This document shows, piece by piece, positions 35,279 through 47,639 of a stretch of 64,000 bases of DNA (positions are counted from its first letter, which is position 1; every line of letters starts with the position of its first letter). Source of the stretch: Whalleya microplaca (lineage: Eukaryota > Ascomycota > Sordariomycetes > Xylariales > Xylariaceae). The stretch is taken from NCBI GenBank assembly GCA_022497155.1, contig MU385775.1, forward strand, positions 62,001 to 126,000, written 5' to 3'. The notes under the pieces were generated by a model that searched no databases, was not told where the DNA came from, and worked only from the letters and a program-made list of their open reading frames with translations. The position numbers and the translations under genes were made by a program.

Positions 35279-36722
35279 TCGCTCGCTCGCTCGCTCTCTT
35301 CCTCGTGCTGTTGGATCGGTAGTGTCGTCTATGTTGTCAGCGACTATTGAACGACTGAGCGAAGGAATTCATGGAGGTCATGAGCATCTCAAACGAGCAA
35401 ATTTTGAGAATAAAACCAAGTCCGGCCAAGGACCGCGTTGTGAGAATCCACAAGCACATAGAATCGCCGTTCTCGCCGCATCGGCGAGGACATAGCTCGT
35501 TTTTCATTTCGCGCGAAAGCCTGGGCATCATGCGAACGACTGACCAAACATTGCCAAAACCACCATAAATAGAAGTGCGTGTAAGGAGAGCTGACACCAT
35601 TCAGGCCCGTCCACTTGGATCGGTATTTGACTTCAATGTCGGAGCAGACAAAAATAGAATTTCTTTGATTGCCTTATTCTTCATCAAACCCCAGGGGGCG
35701 CTCTCGGCGCAGGTAACGTGGGTGCGTGGCTGTCGTAATAAGGCGGCCATGTCAGCACATCTCGATATAGTGACCAACCGAAAGTGTTGGTGCAGCTTGC
35801 AGCTCAACACGAGCATTGGCGGTGATCCTTTTTCAGCAACGTTTAGGTACTTGTACCGATCTATACGCAGTAGTAGTCTGGCATTTTAGGGGCCAGTCTA
35901 GCGGTATCTACTGCGGTAGTGCCCTGGAGAGGCGCAGCTGAGGTCCAGTACCAGCCCTACGGCACTCGCTAACGGGGACCCCGCAATCCGATTGGCCTAG
36001 CGGACCCGACAACCGAGGCGACACCATTAAAACCAAGTACCTCAGCTTATCCTTACCTACATCATTCATACATGGTACAACTAATAAAGCATGAAGCTGA
36101 CAGAAATCTAGGGAGGCTGAAGGAAGCAAACAACCAACGTTACTTCTTTACCTACCTGGCTGCTACATACCAGTAGTCTATGGCTGTTGTAGGTAGCATG
36201 GCAATATCGCCATGCTCGAAATTAGGTATGACACGAGCTTGAGCAGTGAACGTGAGCGTGAGGGCGAGTGCTCTTCACCGCCCAATCATGAGATGATATC
36301 TCGCATTCTCGCGTACCTAGTATGACCACAACCCACTCCCTTGAGTCTGTGGCTAACTACCAGAATCATCCACCGGTCGCTAATATCTCACTGGGTCTAT
36401 GCTTGTTAAGCTCGAGCCCTGACGTGGTAGGTATAGTTGGGCAGGCTGGCAGGCAAGATGGCAGGATGGATGCACCGCCAAGTAATCACGAAGGAGCCAG
36501 ACTTGGGCTTCCTATCCTGTTGATATACATATATATATATATATATGTATGGTCCATCGCCGTTGCTTGGAAGGAACATCTCCATCCCATAACCAAAGAT
36601 ACCATTCCCATATAAACATATATATATATCAGTCTCAGACTCACTCACAGCAAATACCTACGTACCTATCTACCGAGCTACCTACTCTTACAAATCCACC
36701 TAGACATCAACACACTAGCAAA
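34283..36722. other. intergenic region between divergent genes
   Basis: 2.4 kb between the MFS gene (-) and the secreted-protein gene (+). It contains the 35243-35300 microsatellite and an AT run (36528-36546). No open frame looks coding. A TATATAAAC-like box lies near 36610, about 110 bp before the next start codon. Confidence 0.55.
35243..35300. repeat. compound CT/CG/CTCG microsatellite
   Basis: About 20 bp of CT, then a run of CG, then several CTCG-type units, forming a strongly alternating pyrimidine-purine block that could adopt unusual DNA structure. Confidence 0.95.
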
Positions 36723-37244
36723 ATGAGGGTCATCGCCGCTATCTCAACTCTCCTTGTCGCCGTCTCCGCTGCTCCACTTGAGCAAAGGGCGGCCGCGTCG
36801 GAGATGGACATCACGAACTTCAGCGCAAACACGGCACCCCACGGCGACGGTGCATAGTAAGTCCACCTTGATGTGAACAAGGATTGCACATATATAGTCG
36901 CACATACTAACCTATGATCCAGCATTTCCTTTGACATCGCCGTTCCCGACGCATCGAGCACGCGCTGCAGCTACTCGGACCAGACCTCCGTCTCACAGCT
37001 CCCCTCCGTCAGCATGCGCCCCTGCGACGACCCGGCCTTCCAGTGGCAGTTCCGCCAGGACCCCTCCCAGCCGGGAACCGAGGGCCAGTACCGTGTCGTC
37101 GTCACCTACGCCGACGGGTCGGGCTCCAGGGTCGGCGGCTACCATGAGTGGCCCGCCACGGATTTCCCCGAGGAGAGCTTCGGGTCTACTACGGAGACCT
37201 TCTATCGCGGGGAGCCCAGCTTCGTCATCACCAACTTGAGTTAG
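36723..37244 (+). CDS. small secreted AA1-like protein
   Basis: Exons 36723-36856 and 36923-37244 give 151 residues; the 66-nt intron has GTAAGT, CTAAC and CCAG. A signal peptide (MRVIAAISTLLVAVSA, cleavage near residue 16-17) is followed by a LEQR pro-like site and a compact domain: MDITNFSANTAPHGDGAYIS, C60, C79, FQWQFRQDP and FVITN near the end. The pattern resembles the fungal AA1-like (Alternaria Alt a 1/HRI) beta-barrel family, whose members are secreted and sometimes act in host interaction. Only two Cys remain in the mature part, versus the usual four, giving one possible disulphide. No catalytic motif is evident. A role at the host or environment interface is inference. Confidence 0.78.
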
Positions 37245-38705
37245 AGGCTGAGGGTTGGTTGATGGGTCCAATCCGCTGCATATGTTTTTCGGCGCCACAG
37301 GCACAGGGGGGGCTTACAGACAGAATTAAAAGGGAAGGGCGGCCCGGTTCGACGGATAGGGGAGCATGTCCTAGCGTACTCTGCTAGTAATGCTAATTCG
37401 TTTTGACTTTGAATTTTTCGAGAAAATGTGGCGTGGTACTAGGTTTGGGATATTCGGCCAGGTTAGGGGATGTCGTTGAGCGACCGTATTTAGTCGCGCC
37501 GTCTCACTCCAGCTAGCAAGCCAGACATAGAGACGTATGATATCATATAATTTTACAATAGACTTTCTCTTTCTCTTTTAGCCATAATTCATATTATTAT
37601 TATTACTAAGTTTTAGGACTCATGAAAGTATGAGACCAGTGCGCATATATCGACGAAGGGGGCGTCATGACTCCTTTCCTAAGCTGTCATGAGCCACTTG
37701 ACGCACGTGGCTTTCATGCGATGATACCACGAAATTTCATCTCAAACTCCTACGTCTGTTAGAAGCCCGTATATCGAACTTGAGGCTACCACGATACTGA
37801 TATGCTGGCTAGATCTACCAGCCGGTCCATCGAGTCAATTAACAATCATACGTTGCATTACGACTCATGATACACCAACATAGAATTCAATATCCTAGAT
37901 ATTCTAGTACTCACAGCTATTATTTCCGAATTACAACATGAAGCAAACAGACAACAAGTCTTTCAATTAGGGACGCAGGTCTCAAAAAAGCCTGGTTGGT
38001 TTATGAGAGGAGACCACGATATGAGTGGTACAGGGAAGCTGAGAATCTTCGCGAAATGTTCGAGTGAGGTAAGGGGCACCTTAACTCCGATGTTATTGGA
38101 AGCGCGCTGTGCGAATGAATATATCATACGAGCAACGACATGACTTCGGACCTGACCCATATGGCACTTATGCTGTATCTAACACTTTAGCGCCTTCTGA
38201 CTAATAAAAACATACGACTTCGTCTACGTCAAATAGCATGTTCAAAACATATCCTCCTTGCACTACTTCCCAATCACATCGAAAGAGAGCTGCGAGGCTT
38301 GCAGCACTCGTCTTTTGAAACAAGCGCACAAACCGAGAGACGTACTGCGATACCTACTCCCTTCTAGCGGTCTTCTTCGGAACCCCATGGCCAATAGTCG
38401 TCAACTTCCATCATTCCGGCCTCGGTCTCAGGCTTTTAGAAAACTAGGAAAAGGTGGTAGCCCTCAATACCTAACATCTAAACAATGGCGCATGTGGGCC
38501 AGCTTCAACTTCAGAAACCTATCGTATCGTGACCTCTTGAAGGCCTAGACAGGGGTCGCAGGACAAAGCAAATAGATACACGCGACGGCCTACTGGGGCT
38601 GGTGGATTCACGTATCCAAGGATGGACTGCAGCAGGCAGTTGGTCTTGGCCAATGGCCCCAATGTATTGCGCTATACTCAAAGCTCAGCGATACACCCCT
38701 CGTTC
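37245..38705. other. intergenic region between convergent genes
   Basis: 1.46 kb with no supported gene. An open frame at 38258-38548 (+) has no recognisable features. Short simple repeats (ATT)n lie near 37590. Confidence 0.55.
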
Positions 38706-41700
38706 TTATTTGCACAAATCGCCGGGCATCACAGTGACATGGACCGTGGCATCAATGTAGAGTTTGTTCATGGCAGTGCAGTCAACCCTTGGCTTGATCC
38801 TAAACATGCCATTTGGGCCCATGAGAAATTCCTGGCCGTGTATCTTGACTTGGAGCTTGCCCGAGGCAACCGAGCAGAGCCGCAATTTATCTGTGCTGGC
38901 TTCCCAGCTGTGGACCGTACCTGGCTTTATGGTGATGACCTGAAACGCGATATCGCGGCTGATTTTAACAGCCTGGTTTTGGGCTAGGTAAGCATTTGAA
39001 AATGCGAAATCTGCAGCTATGTTAGCAAAAGTACATAATGTAGGCTCGGACGGTATTAGTCAGTAATGTATATGCGAAACACGTACTGTCGATGGCGCCG
39101 CTGTCTTCATCACGTATACGGCCTGGAGCAACCTCCCAGGTCTCGAGCTCTAGCATTTGCGCCGGATTGACAGTGCTCGTCTGTCCAATTGAAAAAGTAT
39201 CAACTTGATTTATGAAGGACTCTCTTGCGGGTTGACGTCGTTCTTTTGCGTTTGGTGCGCTAGACTTGGAGACAGATAAATCCCTTTTGTCTTCTGCGAC
39301 GCGTTCCCCTTGGCGAACGGAACCAGAAGCTTGAGACGCCGTCATGGTAGATTCCTTAATAACAATTCGATCTGACCGTCTTTCTGGCTGTTTCTCAAGT
39401 GCAGCAGACCGGCGTGGCGTCGATTGAGCTGACGATTGGATATGTTTTTGCTGCGGGACTTGGACTCCGGACAGCTCTGGGTACTTTTCTAGTGCCCATC
39501 TTTTGTGGTCGCAATAAGTTTGATTGCATTTGTAGAAGCAATTAGCACACGCCAGGACAGACTGGCGAAGTCCCAGCGGCGCATCTGGAGGCAATATATA
39601 ACAGCCCAGAAAAGGCCCTTTCCCAATAACACACCTCTGGCAGGGCTGCTCTGCCTTTATTCCGACTACTTGAAGAATCATTGCTGCTATGTCTTGGGGT
39701 CTTGCCTCGGAGTAACGGAAAGGCGCTTGAGGATTAAACTCAACGTTTCGAACGCGACGTAATTGTAAAAGTTCTGGAACATGGCCACGGTAAGGTATTG
39801 GAGAGAGGGGCGTATGGACTAATCGCTGTTGTATGTAGTGCCAAAGGGCCCTTTGTTCCTTACCCAAATGAACATGTGTAGTCGATACAGTGTAGGTTGA
39901 TGGCATTGCTTGGCCTACCACGTGCGGCTCTTGATCTTTAAGCCTAGACAGGTTTGAAGAGCGCACAAGTCCTTCTCCACTTGTCTCGGCCGATCTAGTC
40001 TCGTTACGCACAGCCTCTGACGAGGTAGCGGTGTTCATGAGTTTGGCAAGCTTGTGGACTGGAATAGAGGGCTCTGGCATGGGGGGCTCGTTTGGGTCAA
40101 GAGGGTTTTTCGATATAACTGTCGCGCTTAACTGACCACTCCCCTCTTGCTTCCTGACAAGAGATAATGTTCCATCTCCGTTGTCGTTTACAAGCCAACC
40201 TCGGTGAGCTCGCTGTAGTTAACGTGAGCAAATCTAGAACAGTTACCAATCACCTAAGATACGTACATTAAAGTGGCCACCGAGCCCCCATAACCTCGTG
40301 AATAATGATCGACAAGTCCGGATGGGGCAAACCCATTGAAACTCAGGGAATTGGGCATGATGGTAGGGTTGATAAGTCGGAGATAATAGTGCGCCTCCCG
40401 TATGAGCTGTTTCCCCTGAAGGGACTGCAATAACAGATAAGCATCTGTTGAAGGGTAGGGTGATGTTGGAGCCTCGCTTACACGTCCATATTTTATAATT
40501 CCAATCATCCTCATGCATAGTTGAGCCAGCAGCGCCTACGTCGCTTTCGACCCTCTCGATCTGCTCAGTGCTGCTGGGGTCATTCCAGTCGATTTCATCC
40601 TCGTCTTCATCGGTCCTGTCTAGATCATCTATCTCATAATCCTCTCCATCACTGCTTTCATATGGCGGTGAATTGCTTAAATCGTCTTCCGGTATGCTGT
40701 TATCAGCTGTGTCTTCCAACCCATCACTTGCAGTGTCGCTGCGAGGAGCTAAAGTCCTCGAAGACACCTTATCCTCAGTGTTGCCACTAACGCCGTTTAG
40801 AGAGACTATCGTACGCTTTGCGGGTGGTACATCGAGGTCTTTGGATGGAGAAGCGGGCCGTGATATCGATGTATGGCTTAATCCCCTCTCCTTGGCCTGG
40901 CCCGTAGGAGTCAGCTTTCTCGCGGATGCTCCAGAAGATGATGCATCAGAGGTCTTCAGCGAAGCTCCCGCGGAATAGTCACCGCTTCGATGGAGATCTA
41001 GAGAGCTCAAGGGAGCCTGGTTGGGAGTCCAGGAAGGTACTTTCAACCGAATTATACGATTCTGGCCTGACGGAGGAGTAGCATCCCGTTTTCTTTTCAG
41101 GCTACTCTCATCAGAATCGGTACTGGTAGTCTCTGTATCCTAAATTAATCATCTACAGGGTTCTGAAAGCTCCCCGTCGCTCTTACCATTTGAACGCCTA
41201 TCACTACCTGCCTGTTCCCCAGGGGGCTTGATATTGGCTAGATGGGACACCTTTAGAGATCCTGGCGGTAGAGTGGCAGGCGAAAATGGCGTGGTACGCA
41301 ATGGTGGACTAATTGTTTTTTTGCTGGAAGGCTGCCCGCTAGGGAGGTCATTTCTTTGCGCAGATTGGGTTATTGCTATGTCACTACTGATCCTAGCAGG
41401 TTCAGGGGCTGTGACAGACCCTAAAGCGCCTTCACTCTTCAGCTTCGAAGTATTAGTAGTTAAGGCTGGAAGCATATGTGATGCTTGGCTGTTTAAGGGG
41501 GGAGGTCGTTCTGGGCGATTTGTCCGTTTGGCTGTAAAGGCTCGTTTGGCTAAAGGAGCTCGATCATTCGATTCAGCGCTCTCCGAAGTTGGCGAATTTG
41601 ATGCTACACTTGTGCTTGTTGAAATTTTCGATATCGCCCTAGCTGTATCGTAGGGAGTACCAGGGCTTCCTATGAGTTCGGGAGCCGCAGAGACTGGCAA

Positions 41701-42117
41701 AGAAAATGATGAACGAGGCGGTTCCTCAGCTAGTTTGACGTTTTGGTTCACGGGAGCATGGCTGGGGGTTGGTACCAGCTGGTTGGGCCCAGAGAAATGC
41801 ATCTCATTGATCATTCTGGACCGAAGTTGAGATGATATCTGGCCACTGACAACAACTCGACGCATTTCGTCGGAAACCGGCGACCCTAATAAGGAACGGC
41901 GCAACTCAGCCGAGTTCAAAAGCTTACGTTCGGTGTCAAGGGATATGGTCCCTTCAAGGAAAGACTTCCGCAGCGCATCCTGGCCTAGGTCATCCATTTC
42001 TGAGGCAGGAACTGAGCTGTTTAAGCCGAATTGTTGACCAGAATGCGTTGAAGGCATGTAGCTTGAAAGCCCAACCAAGGCAGGTTTTGGCGAGAAATGT
42101 TGCGTTGGCGTCGCCAT
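38706..42117 (-). CDS. C2H2 finger / DUF3716 / cupin-like protein
   Basis: Four exons, 42117-41187, 41132-40267, 40212-39087 and 39010-38706, give 1,075 residues, all phases consistent. Order: a Ser/Pro-rich disordered N half (about 1-450) with acidic stretch DRTDEDEDEIDW; a C2H2-like finger WVCPIRTCRSL...GGHFN-RAH (about 580-604) split by an intron; a DUF3716 zinc module (about 790-833) with CQRC, LGC, CANCFYKC and YC; a basic linker; and a last exon with a cupin-like fold (TIKPGTVHSW, SGKLQVKIHGQEF, MGPNGMFRIKP, LYIDATVHVTV). The C-terminal pattern recalls the CENP-C/Mif2 cupin, so chromatin or DNA binding with dimerisation is plausible, but the function is unknown. The exon 4 acceptor could also be at 39016. 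The ATG at 42117 is the only in-frame one. Confidence 0.8.
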
Positions 42118-44308
42118 TGATGCATTAAGAAACAAACTTATATTCACGAAGAGGAAGTAGCAGCTCCCCAACCTTAGCCCCTATGGCTTCTACCCTCAAT
42201 GACAAACAGATGTGCCTTTGAAGGTTCATGACGGGAGGCCGTCTACAAGACCAATGACGCCGGAATACCGAAGGGCGGAGGAATAGATCCCTAGGGACAG
42301 CAAAAAAAAAGAGGGGACGTTGGGTGCTGATGAGCTGAACCAGCTTGGAATTGCTCAATATACCATCATATAGACAATGCTAGGGCTAATGAGAGCCGGA
42401 AATGGCATAAAACGAGGGTTACTTTAGGTGATATGTCGATTCAATCTTTCCAGACGCGCCGATTTGAAGTTTTAAAACGGACGCGTTTGCAAATTGCCGA
42501 GCAATTGCACCTGCTTGATCATAGTGCATGCACAGGCCATTGCCCCCTTTTGACATTAAGAAGCCTTAAGGTAATTAACCATGACGCTAGCTAGTGTGCG
42601 TGCACGCCTATCCGTACATTTCCGTGTTTACTCATTAAAGCGTGACATGTAGTTTCTAGGTATAAAGCTTAGCCAAAGAGAGATACATATATACCATCCA
42701 TTATATAATTACCGAGAACATAAAATGATGATCTAATGATTAATCAATATAAGACAATTTAATGTAACCCGGAATTGTGTTAAGAATACCTAATAAGTGC
42801 TCCTGAGGTGCTAGTAAAGAAGATATTCAATTAAGAGGTATAATGACAATTGCAATTTGGTGCGAGCTGTGGTTATGGTCTGTGTCCTTCGTCTTCTGAC
42901 GCTTGAGGGGTTTTCACGTGATCTGACAACTGGTTCCGAAGTTTCTCAGATTGGTATTGGCTTCCTAGGCCTCCTCCAATCAGAATACAACCTCCATTCC
43001 GCCCTTAGTCACTCTCTTTGAACCACGACTTAAGACAGCACCTTGACTACCTACATAAACCTAAGTTATGCTGCTAGGTCTGCTAGCTAGGCTGTCACTT
43101 GGTCAGCTTTCTAGGTCCGCACATGTGTAAGTAGTTAGACAAACCATTCGCTCTTTAACCCTCCATATGTTCTCCTTAAACAGGCAAATATTTAACACTC
43201 GCTTGACGTTCAATTTAATAGCTTCCCTCAGTAGGGACCTATCTAAGAACCCCGTTGTCTTAAGAGCATTTGAAGTTCCCATAGCATGAGTGAAGCTAGT
43301 GAAATATTACAGTTGTGGCATTTTACCCAAGTCAAGCTTCCTCGAGTGTCTTGAACGATCTGGATAGCATTTCACCGAGTAAGATGTTATGCTTGGGGAA
43401 ATCTCGCTGTCTCAAGGCACCCGGTGGAGCTGGACTTAGAGGCTCCTAAAAACTAGTGCTATCGGTCCATAAAGTGCTGTTTCAAATAGATTTGAGATTC
43501 GGATCTTCTCGGGAGATGCTATCAGTGTGGGACTAGACAATGAGGATTATATGGCTTATTGACTAACTGTACAGGGCGAAGATAGAAGGTGCTCTGGCTC
43601 TTATCTTCATGTATAATCAACTGCTGGCGGCCCGGGATAGTAGACCTCAGCCTTATGTCAACAATCAGATCAGACCTGTCTCATCCCTCATCGAGTCTCT
43701 GGAAATATCGCGTATTATGTTTTCCAAACAACGCACGGCCATAGGAAATGCACTGCCCAGAATTTTCCGTTATGTATACATCTCTCAAATATCCACTCCT
43801 ACTGTTACGACCATTCTCAAAGGCATTCACTACATGAAATATTGAAGATAGTGACAGTGGCGGCCCTTGAAAATTCAATACGAGGCAGAGTAGGGAGTGG
43901 ATAAGCTATTGTGTTGGTTAAGGGTAATTGCGTGTCTTGATAGAATCTAGGATAAAATCTTTGCTGTAGAACCTTGCACCCTACCAAAATTACACTCCCC
44001 AGGGGAGCCTTTTCAACTGTGCGCTTCGTAGCCTGGAAAATGCTTTGTATCAGTCTGCCCACGTCCGATGATAGCGTGAGCCGTATAGTCTTATATGTTC
44101 TCCCAGTGACATTTCCAACCACATACAACGCAATGTACATTGAGGTACTGCATTACCTTCTCTAGTCTCATTCAAAAATCAAATTAAATCCCCCAATCCT
44201 AAATGAGCCCTTTGAAGTATGGTGCATCGGGAGTCTGAGCTAGCTTGAGCCCTCCACTCCTATCTCATGCCATGCGAGGAGGACGGGGTTCCCAGAGAGG
44301 AATAAACG
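42118..44308. other. gene-free stretch
   Basis: 2.2 kb of moderately AT-rich DNA. Short open frames at 43609-43845 and 43817-44140 show no family pattern. No terminal repeats found. Confidence 0.55.
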
Positions 44309-44932
44309 ATGGTGTGTGGTGAACAGAATCTGTATATCAGCACTGGAGGTAATTCACCATGCAGATTATCGAAACTTCCGGGCTGACCTATGTTTCCCTA
44401 GCTTACCCCGACAGGAACCATCGAAAACGTACCCGGATTTAAGCCAGTTTTCAAGGCCACAGTAAACTTTGGAGTCGATTGGCTTTCGTTCGACCCCGAT
44501 GGCTCTCATGGTCGTATCGACCTTAGGGGTATGGCTAGGTATGAGATACTTGATCGTTTCTAGTGCCTGTCGCGTTAAACTATATAAGAATCGAAGATGG
44601 CCACTCGATCGATTTTCGATACCAGGGAATTATTAAGATGGCACCCGAGGTGAAGATGATCTTCGAGATGACACCGGAGGCTACTACCGTTCTCTTCGGC
44701 TTCGTTAATGAATACATCTCAAGCCTTACGCGTAAAAGTAAAAGCATCGTAGCGCTGACGTAGCTTTTCCCTCCACACAGCTGGTCAACACCAATTCCTT
44801 GTGGTAGACCCAGCGCTGAAGGTGTTGGAGAATAGCGTGTTTGTCAGCAATGGTCGCATTCAAGTGTATGAGACAGGCCTGATTGTAGAGATTAGGCAAT
44901 CCTTGGTTATTGCATCGATTGTTATGAACTGA
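44309..44932 (+). CDS. DUF3237-like protein, probably N-terminally truncated
   Basis: Exons 44309-44348, 44415-44528, 44564-44731 and 44781-44932 (157 residues) keep frame. Readable blocks fit the DUF3237 (UPF0311) family: GGTIENVPGF, FGVDWLSFDPDG, RIEDGHSIDFRYQGIIKM and LKVLENSVFVSNGRI. These small beta-rich proteins have no settled function. Two oddities: the middle intron would be only 35 nt (an alternative donor at 44514 gives 50 nt but drops RIDLRG), and the usual 30-40 N-terminal residues are missing, with an in-frame stop just before the ATG. It may be a decaying gene. Confidence 0.55.
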
Positions 44933-45820
44933 AATAGTTGATGTTGAGATGGGCACTAGATAGAATACGATAAACCTAATGGCAATACCATGCTGTTTAT
45001 TCGATGCCGTGAAACATTGATTTGGCTTGTAGCAGTGGTTTCAACAAGTCAAGGTTTTCCTTGACTTGACTTCATTTGACTTGATTTGACTTGTATCAAG
45101 GCGTATTTTTTTTCTAAGCCTCGAATTAAATCAAGTCAAATAATTTCATAGAATTTGAAGTTTTCTATATATATACATAAGTCACTTATCGTGACTTTTA
45201 CCTAGCTAACCTAATGCTCCGTACTGTTATCTTTTGCTACCTAATAAGTAACTACTATTGCGTCCGTACCTTTCCCTAATACATTTATTGTGTTAGTTTA
45301 TTTCCCGGCGAGAAAATATTCATTTATTTATTTATTTATTTATTTAATTTTTTTTTTATTTTTTTTTTATTTTTTTTTTTTAGATCCATGGGTTAAGGTA
45401 CTAAGTTAAGGTGTAAATATCGTCAATTCAAGTCGAAAAATCGATTCCTTAACTTCCAGGTTGTATTGAATCAATTCAAGGTAATAGAGGCCCTTAACTT
45501 AACTTGACTTGTTAAAACCGCTGGCCTGTAGATGTTCTTTAACCAAGTACTGATCGGCCCGGCGGTTGCAGGTGGATGCCCCGCATGGCTCGCGCCGGTG
45601 GCGATACATGAACCTTACGACCGCCACCGGACCGGCGATAACGACCCGCCCATCGGCGATAACCACCTTTCTATGTTATACTCGTTCATACAGCCAAGCA
45701 GCCTACACGTCATTAAAACAAGTAAGGGATATTACCTGTTTGCCTGTACGGTATAAAGGATCAGGAGATCTAATCTTTACGGCTTGACGAACTAACTCTT
45801 CCATTTACGACACAGCAAAC
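44933..45820. other. intergenic region with MITE
   Basis: Contains the hAT-type MITE at 45033-45523. The remaining 300 bp is the likely promoter side of the SDR gene. Confidence 0.6.
45033..45523. mobile_element. hAT-type MITE
   Basis: 491 bp with imperfect terminal inverted repeats, CAGTGGTTTCAACAAGTCAA on the left and the complement of CAGCGGTTTTAACAAGTCAA on the right. It is flanked by an 8-bp near-duplication, GCTTGTAG (45025-45032) and GCCTGTAG (45524-45531). 8-bp duplications and CAG-starting ends are typical of the hAT superfamily. The interior has many TTGACTT/AAGTCAA blocks and a (TTTA)n/T-rich tract (45320-45382). No transposase, so non-autonomous. Confidence 0.83.
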
Positions 45821-46989
45821 ATGCCCGCAGCACACGACGCGCAGACAACGGCCTCCGAGCTGGTGCAGGAGCTGGCAGTCGAAATCAAGGGCAAGGTGGT
45901 GCTCACCACCGGTGTCTCACCCAAGGGCCTGGGCGCCATCTTCGTCAACGCCATCGCCCGAGCCCAACCGGCCCTCCTCATACTAGCTGGCCGCAACCCG
46001 GCTAAAGCAAACCAGACGGCTGAGGATGTCAAAGCTGTAGATGCTAGACCTCGACTCGCTAGCCGCCGCGCGCAGCGCTGCCGACGTGGTGAACTCGTGG
46101 GCCGATGTGCCTAGTATCGACGTACTGATAAACAATGCTGGCATCATGGCTCCGGACTTCAAATTGTCGCCCGACGGCTTCGAGAGCCAGCTTGCGACTA
46201 ACCATCTTGGCCCCTTCCTATTCACCAACTTGATCATGGGCAAGATTTTGGCCTCTAAGTCCCCGCGCATTGTCAATGTGGGCAGCGACGGCCATCGCCT
46301 GAATCCCATCAGGTGGGCTGACTACAACTTCGAGGTGAGTGTTAGCAACTAAGTAGGGCCCCTGGTTGGCTGACCTCTAACCAATTGCGACCATTTAGAA
46401 CGGTGCCAACTACGACAGGTGGCACGCGTATGGCCAAACCAAGACGGCTAATATGCTATTCGCTCTGTCACTCGCTGAAAAGCTAGGGGGTCGAGGGCTG
46501 CAATCCTACAGTCTCCATCCTGGCGTCATCGGCACCAACCTCGATAACCAGCTTGATTGGAATCAAGCTCTTCCTGGCCTCCGTGAGTGCTATACGGACA
46601 TGACTCTGGTGAATTCTTGCTAAAAGACATCTCTGCCGTGTTTAGGGGCTGCCGATCGCGCCCTCGGCAACAAGGAAGGATGGTCCGACTTCAAGTGGAA
46701 GACACCAGACCAGGGTGCCGCTACGCACGTCTATGCCTGCTTCGATCCGAACCTCAAAGGTACGTACGATAGTCCCCAATTTCCCGATACTCTTATCAGC
46801 TTTCTTTTTCTCTTTTCGCGGCTGTAACTGAACCTCGGACCGTCAGACCACAATGGCGCCTACCTCGAGAACTCGCATGTTGCAGACCCATGGGTTGAGA
46901 CGGTGAAACCGTGGGGAACGAGCAAGGTGGAGGCTGCGAGACTATGGGAATTGAGCGAAAAGCTTGTCGGTCAAGAGTTCAGCTACTAA
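45821..46989 (+). pseudogene. short-chain dehydrogenase/reductase with frameshift
   Basis: The coding segments are 45821-46040 (frame 1), 46041-46334 (frame 2), 46399-46582, 46646-46759 and 46847-46989. It belongs to the NAD(P)-dependent SDR family (retinol dehydrogenase/WW-domain oxidoreductase-like): the Rossmann motif TTGVSPKGLG, LINNAGIM, LATNHLGPFLFTNL, the catalytic YGQTK (Tyr/Lys), HPGVIGTNL and a C-terminal LWELSEKLVG. Introns after exon 2 are normal (GTGAGT, CTAAC, TTTAG). Between TAEDVKAVD and MLDLDSL the frame shifts and about eight expected residues are missing, consistent with a deletion near 46035-46045; no GT-AG intron could explain it. Either a recent pseudogene, a start at 46041 yielding a Rossmann-less product, or a sequence error. 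Confidence 0.75.
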
Positions 46990-47639
46990 TTAATTGTTAA
47001 TGGCACTCAATAGAGCAGTTCTTACATCACATCTGGTAGCCGTGCAACCTGTTTCAGTATTGAAATTCTGTTTGAGGTTTTTATAGAAAATAAAAACCCG
47101 ACGGATCTACAGTTACCTATGGACCCTATTGAACAACCTCTCTGTCTAGGTACCTAGGTGGCTGCATTTGAAGAAGTTTTTAAACTCCTAGCAGGTAAGC
47201 CTGTATACATGGCTAGTAAAATGACCCCACACACACACCTACACACACACACACACACCCAGGATCTTGAGGAAAGCGAAAATATCCAAGCGGTTCCCGT
47301 ATTATTGAGGCTCATTTTTTCTTCACATAGTGACAACTCATGGTCGATCCCTGATATTTACGATATAAAGCTTAATCTTTCAACTGTTGCTAGGCTAGGA
47401 GTGTTTTATATTGATAGTTTACACGCTTCGTCTTAGTGTAGTTATGAAAGCTATAAAAAAACCCGCGTCTACTTCTTCAGGATCGTGCCCTTGATCAGCA
47501 GCATAATAGAACAGTGTGTATTTATCGCGGTCTTTCATTTCGGCATCTGTACCAGGCATGGTGAGTACGTCAACTATGGAAGGATGTCTACTGTAGGTGG
47601 CTCTGTAGGACGATTTAAAGATAGCTGTTCTTGGGGTGT
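46990..47639. other. intergenic region
   Basis: Holds a CA microsatellite (47228-47259). A minus-strand patch at about 47450-47559 reads MPGTDAEMKDRDKYTLFYYA and then stops; it may be a gene fragment but is not recognised. Confidence 0.5.
47228..47259. repeat. CA microsatellite
   Basis: About 32 bp of CA repeats with one CT interruption. Confidence 0.9.

Noticed and set aside
38622..38987. 121-codon plus-strand open frame that looks protein-like
   Set aside because: The opposite strand encodes the cupin-like last exon of the C2H2/DUF3716 gene with a proper stop and splice site; the plus frame is its mirror.
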